Source of the DNA: a bacterium
GTDB taxonomy: Bacteria; T1Sed10-126
Length of the DNA stretch: 64,000 bases
Direction: 5' to 3'
Assembly (NCBI GenBank): GCA_003554945.1
Contig: PWHN01000099.1
Coordinates: 33,613 to 97,612 of the forward strand
In this document: positions 59,241 to 64,000 of the stretch, piece by piece
How the letters are laid out: each line of letters opens with the position of its first letter
Numbering within the stretch: position 1 is the first letter of the stretch
Translations under genes and position numbers: made by a program
Notes under the pieces: model-generated
Database searches by the model: none
What the model was told of the DNA's origin: nothing
What the model saw: only the letters and a program-made list of their open reading frames with translations

Positions 59241-60185
59241 TCACAGCCAGCTCACCCCGTAAATTTCACCCAATGCCGCCAGACCGGCGGCAATCAGAGC
59301 GAGCGCCGTAACCTTGGTCCAGAAAAAATTTACGGCCTGGTCAATGCGCAGGCGCGGGTTCGTATTTTTTATCAGAATAATAATCACCAGCAGCAGAACA
59401 TATTTTAAGACGCCAAGTAGCATCCACCAGCCCTCTCCCAGCCCACCAAGGAACAGAGTGATCACATAAAGGGGTAAAATATAAAGAAGCAGCGCTTCCA
59501 TAGTTTTAAAAATAGCCAGCGGCAGACCGGAGTATTCGACCAGTGGACCTTCCATTATTTCCGTCTCGGCCTCGGGGATGTCAAAAGGAACCACGGCCAG
59601 TTTGGCCTGCACACAGATCAAAGTAACCAGCAGAGCCAGAAATCCGGAGACGGAAGCAGCTCCGGGGCCAGCCACAATATTGTTTAAGTTCAAGGTGAAT
59701 CCTGCATTGATAATCACCGTAATTACGGCTAAAGCCAAGGGCAATTCATAAGCAAGAATTAATTTCATTTCACGCGAAGACCCAATGGCAGATATTGGAT
59801 TGCCGGAGGCTGAGCCACCAATTATAATGGCCAGCGAAGGTAGAAACAAGAGATAGACGAGAACGATTAGGTCGCCGACAAAACTGCTCTGTAAAAAGTT
59901 CACCGAACCGAGCAGAAAAGCTGCCAGAACCGCTCCGGCCAGGCCAACCAAAGGTGCAAAAAGAAAAACAAGTGGCTGTGCGCCAACGGGTAACAGCACT
60001 TCCTTACCGATTAATTTAACCAAATCATAGACAGGCTGAAGCAGTGGTGGACCAACGCGCCACTGGATACGTGCGGTAACTTTGCGATCGATCCAAACGG
60101 CCAGCAGGCCAACCAGTAAGGAAAAAATAAACCCGGGAAAGATAAGAAAATAAAGCAGATACATATACCAGTCAGTGGCCATCAT
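59241..60185 (-). CDS. Membrane anchor subunit (NuoH/HycD/MbhM-like)
   Basis: The 314-residue protein has about eight membrane segments. NuoH-type motifs include AVWIDRKVTARIQWRVGPPLLQPVYDLVKLIGKE and PFDIPEAETEIMEGPLVEYSGLPLAIF, with conserved acidic residues at the quinone/ion interface. It docks the hydrogenase module to the Mrp membrane arm. Two adjacent ATGs (60185 and 60182) are possible, overlapping the ferredoxin stop. Confidence 0.93.
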   Translation of the reverse strand: MMATDWYMYLLYFLIFPGFIFSLLVGLLAVWIDRKVTARIQWRVGPPLLQPVYDLVKLIGKEVLLPVGAQPLVFLFAPLVGLAGAVLAAFLLGSVNFLQSSFVGDLIVLVYLLFLPSLAIIIGGSASGNPISAIGSSREMKLILAYELPLALAVITVIINAGFTLNLNNIVAGPGAASVSGFLALLVTLICVQAKLAVVPFDIPEAETEIMEGPLVEYSGLPLAIFKTMEALLLYILPLYVITLFLGGLGEGWWMLLGVLKYVLLLVIIILIKNTNPRLRIDQAVNFFWTKVTALALIAAGLAALGEIYGVSWL

Positions 60186-60676
60186 TTTTCTTCCACCTCT
60201 TCTTCTTCCCAGTCAACAGCATGAACGAAGAACCCCTCTTCCACCCGGTAAACGTGGTCTTCACGATCTTCTTCATAGTCGCCATAATCAACTGCGTCGT
60301 AGGGGCAGGTATCGACGCAAACCGGCTTTTGCCCCTTGTCGAGCCGTGGTTCGCAGAGGTCACAACCGGAGTGTAAAAAGGCTAAGACATCGCGGTCCAT
60401 TGTACCAAAAGGACAGGCAATGGTGCAGGTACGACAGCGTATGCAGAGCATGCTGGCTCGTTCGACCCGGCCATCCCCGTTTTTTTCAAGAGCTTCCTGA
60501 GGACAGGATTCAACGCAGAAAGCGTCTTCACACTGGCGGCATATTTTTTCCCAGGTACCCTTCTCGCGCATCTTTGTTATACCGTTGTTGTGAGGGTGGT
60601 AGAAGTAGCTGCAGTCAACCACGCATTCAGGACAACGGCGGCAAATTTCAAGGTCAACGAATAATCCTGTTTCCAT
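60182..60676 (-). CDS. 4Fe-4S ferredoxin subunit (HycB/CooF-like)
   Basis: The 164-residue protein has four cysteine clusters in the HycB/CooF pattern (CRRCPECVVDC, CRQCEDAFCVESCP, CIRCRTCTIACP, CDLC and CVDTCP), enough for four 4Fe-4S centres. Such subunits link a soluble donor to group 4 hydrogenases. Its neighbours are the gamma-type flavoprotein and the NuoH-like anchor. Confidence 0.9.
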   Translation of the reverse strand: METGLFVDLEICRRCPECVVDCSYFYHPHNNGITKMREKGTWEKICRQCEDAFCVESCPQEALEKNGDGRVERASMLCIRCRTCTIACPFGTMDRDVLAFLHSGCDLCEPRLDKGQKPVCVDTCPYDAVDYGDYEEDREDHVYRVEEGFFVHAVDWEEEEVEEK

Positions 60677-60689
60677 ATTTATCTACCTG

Positions 60690-61511
60690 TCAGTCAAAAA
60701 CTTCGTCGTAATCTTCAAGTTTATCGTATGTCATTACCGGTCCATGTTTGCAGACGTAATAGGGACCAATACCGCAGTGGCCGCACTTGCCAACCCCACA
60801 GGACATATTTTTTTCCATTGAAAGATAAATCTGATCGGGATCATAACCCATGTCCAGTAGTTTTAGCGTTGCGAATTTCATCATTATAGGTGGTCCACAG
60901 ACTACGGAAACACCCGATTCGATGTCTGCGTCCGGGTCTTCCATTATGGTCGTAACCACACCCTCTTCGCCGTCCCAGTCCGGATAGTCTTCTGCCGAAT
61001 CAACGGTTAGTTGAAGCTCAAGTTCGTCTCCTTTTAGCCACTTTTCAACCTCGTCTTTGTAAATAATTGCTTCCGGGTTTCGAGCTCCAAATTTAACACG
61101 GACGTTTTTGTAGGAATCAATATCTGCAAGCAAAGCATAAATCAAACTTCGCAGTGGAGCAAGCCCAACACCGCCGCCGGCTATGTAAACATCCTTCCCT
61201 TTGAATTCTTCCAGGGGGTAGCCTTCGCCATAAGGACCGCGAACGCCGAGCACGTCGCCCACTTGCGTCTTTTCCTTCAAGTGATTGGTAACCTCACCGA
61301 CGTGCATTATGCTGATTTCCATCTCTTCTTTAACCAGTGGGGATGAGGAGGGCGTAAATGGTGCCTCCCCAACTCCGGGAACACATAATTCAACAAACTG
61401 TCCGGTAGCAAAAGGGATAGGCTTTTCGGGGCTCAGCCGGTAAGTAGTGATCGTGGGAGATTCTTCAATAATTTCAACCAGTTCTGCCGGCACGGGTTGA
61501 TAGGGATTCAT
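60690..61511 (-). CDS. FAD/NAD(P)-binding subunit (sulfhydrogenase gamma/AsrB-like)
   Basis: The 273-residue protein is of the ferredoxin-NADP reductase fold: FATGQFVELCVPGVGEAPFTPSS (flavin), VYIAGGGVGLAPLRSLIYALL (nucleotide), and VCGPPIMMKFATLKLL. A C-terminal 2Fe-2S motif CGVGKCGHCGIGPYYVCKHGPV ends it. It matches the gamma subunit of soluble sulfhydrogenases (HydG) and AsrB. It would exchange electrons with NAD(P)H. It overlaps the beta-type gene by 4 bases. Confidence 0.92.
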   Translation of the reverse strand: MNPYQPVPAELVEIIEESPTITTYRLSPEKPIPFATGQFVELCVPGVGEAPFTPSSSPLVKEEMEISIMHVGEVTNHLKEKTQVGDVLGVRGPYGEGYPLEEFKGKDVYIAGGGVGLAPLRSLIYALLADIDSYKNVRVKFGARNPEAIIYKDEVEKWLKGDELELQLTVDSAEDYPDWDGEEGVVTTIMEDPDADIESGVSVVCGPPIMMKFATLKLLDMGYDPDQIYLSMEKNMSCGVGKCGHCGIGPYYVCKHGPVMTYDKLEDYDEVFD

Positions 61512-62533
61512 TTCTGCACCCCCTGTAATAGCTCTCTTATGTCAATATCGGCCGGGCAGGCGGAGATACAACGACCGCAGCCGACACAACCGTAGTAGTC
61601 AAAAGATTCCTTGAGGTAATCAAACTTATGGGCAATTCTGTGACGGATTCTTTGCATTAGCATTGGCCGCGGAGTTTCGTCACCGGCAAGCCGGGCATAA
61701 GCGTTATACTGGCAGGAGTCCCAGACGCGAAATCGTCTGAATGCCTCTTCTCCCACCTCACGATCGGCGAGGTAAAAACAGTAACAGGAGGAACAGACGA
61801 GGTTACAGCCTCCACACTCGACACAGTCTTCGGCTTTTTCAGCAAAAACACCGGCATCTCTGTTTTCTCGGACCGGCTCGTGTATTTTTTCGTCAATTCC
61901 ATAATCATCGTTTTGATTTTTTACACGCTCGGTAATTTCTTGCCGTTGCTCCTGTAGATTTTCCCTGATCTCGTCTGATATTTCCTGAAGATTCAAACTT
62001 GCCTCCGCCAGGGCCCGGTGTCCCTCTTCGCTGCCTACTGTAATAATAAACTGATCGTTTAAGTGACTTATGTTCAAGTCAAAATTTCCTGTTGTCGGGT
62101 AAGGTTTTAATCCCACTTCAGTGCAAAAACAGGTGTCACGGACCTCGACACAGTCGCAGGAGATTATGAACAAATTTTCGCGGCGTTTACGGTAAAATAC
62201 GTCCGGCCATTCGTCGTCTAACATTATTTCGTCGAGGAGACGAATGTGGTTGGTAGAACAGGCTTTAAAACCAAAAAGAGTCAGGTTAGGCGCTTCAATT
62301 TCCGACATTTTTTCGGGGAAAGTGGCCACTTCTTCAAAAGGAGACATCAGGAAGGTCTTCAGCGGGTCATAAGGGCGGAAGCTATCGACAATCAGGGACG
62401 GGTTGTCATTTTCTCTAAACTCTTTGAGCTCTACCTGTTCGCCCTCTTCTATTGGAATAATGAGCCGGGATTTTTCCGCCTGGGACTTGAGCAGCCTATT
62501 AATTTCGCCGGCTGTTACCTTGTATTGATCCAC
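61508..62533 (-). CDS. Iron-sulfur subunit (sulfhydrogenase beta/AsrA-like)
   Basis: The 341-residue protein has the beta-subunit pattern: the central DCVEVRDTCFCTEVG-like stretch, then CVECGGCNLVCSSCYCF and CVGCGRCISACPADIDIREL (two 4Fe-4S centres). It relays electrons from the flavin subunit. It is the first gene of the operon and starts with GTG after TTAGGAGAGC. Confidence 0.9.
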   Translation of the reverse strand: MDQYKVTAGEINRLLKSQAEKSRLIIPIEEGEQVELKEFRENDNPSLIVDSFRPYDPLKTFLMSPFEEVATFPEKMSEIEAPNLTLFGFKACSTNHIRLLDEIMLDDEWPDVFYRKRRENLFIISCDCVEVRDTCFCTEVGLKPYPTTGNFDLNISHLNDQFIITVGSEEGHRALAEASLNLQEISDEIRENLQEQRQEITERVKNQNDDYGIDEKIHEPVRENRDAGVFAEKAEDCVECGGCNLVCSSCYCFYLADREVGEEAFRRFRVWDSCQYNAYARLAGDETPRPMLMQRIRHRIAHKFDYLKESFDYYGCVGCGRCISACPADIDIRELLQGVQK

Positions 62534-62576
62534 GTTAGCTCTCCTAATTTTGTTTTATTTGTGTTAAGTTTGCCTA

Positions 62577-62605
62577 AGTATATAAAAGGAAAGAAAAGAA
62601 AACAA
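62577..62605 (-). promoter_or_regulatory. Sigma-A promoter of the hydrogenase operon
   Basis: Read on the minus strand: TTGTTT (62605-62600), a 17-base spacer and TATACT (62582-62577), about 45 bases before the first gene. Confidence 0.65.
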
Positions 62606-62629
62606 TAGTTAATCCTCAAAACGTTCGGC

Positions 62630-63799
62630 TTATTCTTTTAAAAGCTGCAACTGACTCAGGACTTCATCGCCCGGTACATGCTGAAGCGATTGGATTACTA
62701 TCATGCTGGTCTTGTAAAGTTGGACATCATTTTCCGGACTGTTCAAATTTATCATGGTGTCGTCCATGGTTATAGTTGTATTTTCTTTAAGGTCGTTCAA
62801 TACCCGCATAAAATAGCGACGAGTCTGTGAAATTTCCTCTATTTCGTTTTCGCATTCCTCGATCTTACGCTTGGCGCGCGCCAGCTCGTTCTGGATTTTT
62901 TGAAACCGAGCTGCGTGGTTTTTTAATTTTTTCTTTTTTTCCGGTGAAAGGTCCTTAACCTTATCTCCCAGCTGCTGAATAGTTTTAACAACTTTCTCCA
63001 GCTTTGAATATTCTTGCTCACACTCCTCAATATAATCCAAAAGTTTTTCCTTTTCCCGGCGCAGGGAAGCCTTCTGGGGGTCGCGGAAGATTAGATTGTT
63101 TCCGTCACCGGTGGAGGAGTCAAGTTCGTCAGCTAACAGTTTTCCTTCAACCCGCAATTGAGTGTTAACGATACTTCCCATACTTTCGTCATGGTGAACT
63201 ACCAGATTTCCCCTGCAATCAATTTCAGAATTATTTACAGGCCCCTGAACAAGAACGTTGCCCTCAATAGAAACTTCTGCCTCGTCAACAGAAGGGGTGC
63301 GAATCAGTTTGTCAGCAACCAGCTTAATATTTTTGCCAGTCAGTTCACCTTTGATATCAATTGACCCCCCACTGGCATGTATTGTTCCGCTTCTTACTTT
63401 TCCTTTGATTTCCACGTCGCCAGTAGTCTCTATAATCGCCCCATCAACAACGTCGCCGTCGACCACAACATTTTTCTCCCCTTCATACTTACTGGCCAGG
63501 TTCCCTTCAACCAGTATACCGTCGGCGGTCTCCTTTATTTGATCTACGCTTACTGTCTCGTCTTCTTCTTCAACTGCAGCCTCTTCTTCAGCCAGTTCTT
63601 CCTCAGTTTTTTCAACAAAAACAGCAACCTGGCGAACTCCAGCAGCTGTAAGTCGGCGAATTAATTTTTCGGACAGTTCTTTACCTTCAGGGACAATTTT
63701 CTGCCCGCTGGGATTGTGAACGTCCGTTGCCAGAACCATGCCCGGGTGACATCGATTTATATTGATCGTTTCCTTGGTAATTGTTTTTGCGGCCGACAT
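62630..63799 (-). CDS. FapA-family (DUF342) protein
   Basis: The 389-residue protein has an N-terminal segment (RCHPGMVLATDVHNPSGQKIVPEG) seen before HD-GYP and related domains. Then comes a beta-helix FapA/DUF342 domain (about 95-235: repeats of VEGN, VDGDV, EIKGKVRSG, DIKGELTGK). A long coiled coil follows (about 245-335) and a short C-terminal domain. FapA-type proteins are often linked to cell-surface or membrane organisation; function is unclear. The 96-base spacer from the hydrogenase promoter separates it. Confidence 0.88.
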   Translation of the reverse strand: MSAAKTITKETININRCHPGMVLATDVHNPSGQKIVPEGKELSEKLIRRLTAAGVRQVAVFVEKTEEELAEEEAAVEEEDETVSVDQIKETADGILVEGNLASKYEGEKNVVVDGDVVDGAIIETTGDVEIKGKVRSGTIHASGGSIDIKGELTGKNIKLVADKLIRTPSVDEAEVSIEGNVLVQGPVNNSEIDCRGNLVVHHDESMGSIVNTQLRVEGKLLADELDSSTGDGNNLIFRDPQKASLRREKEKLLDYIEECEQEYSKLEKVVKTIQQLGDKVKDLSPEKKKKLKNHAARFQKIQNELARAKRKIEECENEIEEISQTRRYFMRVLNDLKENTTITMDDTMINLNSPENDVQLYKTSMIVIQSLQHVPGDEVLSQLQLLKE

Positions 63800-63884
63800 A
63801 GGCTATCCCTTTCTGTTTAAAACTTATAAAAGTGTGCCTTTTATTTGGAGAATCATCAAGGGATTTAGGGATAAACTAACCCGG

Positions 63885-63917
63885 ATAATTCCCGACAGCA
63901 CAACTGTCGTGAATTAT
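63885..63917. repeat. Strong hairpin near the right edge
   Basis: ATAATTC (63885-63891) and CGACAG (63893-63898) pair with CTGTCG (63904-63909) and GAATTAT (63911-63917) around a 5-base loop, with one mismatch. A second small palindrome CGCCCGTAGGGGCG follows. It resembles an interspersed repeat. The remaining bases to the edge show nothing I can name. Confidence 0.55.
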
Positions 63918-64000
63918 TCGCCCGTAGGGGCGCATTCAATCGAAGCCGGAATTTTGATTCAAAACCATTATACGGCTTTAAAACATTGGTTTCAATGCTA

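Overview
The window suggests an anaerobic, motile, diderm relative of the Firmicutes, most like Halanaerobiales (halophilic or haloalkaliphilic fermenters). The grounds are the Firmicutes gene order comF-flgN-flgK-flgL-fliW-csrA-flagellin, very acidic proteins (the FlgK and FlgL inserts are rich in Asp and Glu), a spore-photolyase-like radical SAM gene, outer-membrane-type genes (GT9 glycosyltransferase, ExeA-like ATPase) and a Mrp-linked membrane [NiFe] hydrogenase. GC content looks mid-range. The taxonomy is inference; there is no rRNA gene in the window.

Region 1 (1-3.5 kb) holds the end of ruvB, a large M23 peptidase-like protein and comF. Region 2 (3.6-21 kb) is a flagellar block: flgN, oversized flgK and flgL, fliW, csrA, four flagellin genes, flaG and an unknown helical protein. 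After argS come a GT9 glycosyltransferase and a Maf-type flagellin glycosylation factor. Three of the four flagellin genes share one architecture: a promoter, a boxA-like sequence, a 5' arm, a CsrA-type hairpin plus Shine-Dalgarno, the gene, and a 3' arm complementary to its own 5' arm. This copies the layout of an rRNA operon (boxA followed by a leader/trailer processing stem). The three arm pairs differ in sequence but each pairs with itself, which is internal covariation. This is the most notable signal in the window.

Region 3 (21-30 kb) has a CBS/PAS/Fis-type regulator, two unknown genes, rho, a formyltransferase, a LysM-M23 peptidase, a sulfatase-fold enzyme and an APH-like kinase. Region 4 (29.9-45.7 kb, all minus strand) has an ExeA/short ExeB pair, nitrilase, UPF0173 hydrolase, SplB-like protein, NAD kinase, nikR, hypE, ridA and recQ. 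It ends with a PLD-nuclease/ATPase fusion and a Pif1 helicase fused to a WYL-like domain. Its spacers carry two nearly identical 138-nt structured elements, a cluster of DnaA boxes and many short palindromic repeats.

Region 5 (45.9-48.5 kb, plus strand) is an active/inactive M16 peptidase pair. Region 6 (48.6-63.8 kb, minus strand) has DUF389, then a hydrogenase operon read from 62.5 to 49.9 kb: sulfhydrogenase-type beta and gamma subunits, ferredoxin, NuoH-like, small, NuoC-like and large subunits, a Mrp Na+/H+ antiporter module, another ferredoxin and the HycI maturation protease. HypE and NikR in region 4 serve the same nickel enzyme. A FapA/DUF342 protein closes the window.

Other recurring signals are likely AUU/AUC start codons placed at Shine-Dalgarno distance in three genes, and short interspersed repeats that form the C-terminus of HycI and may border the end of the ExeB-like protein.
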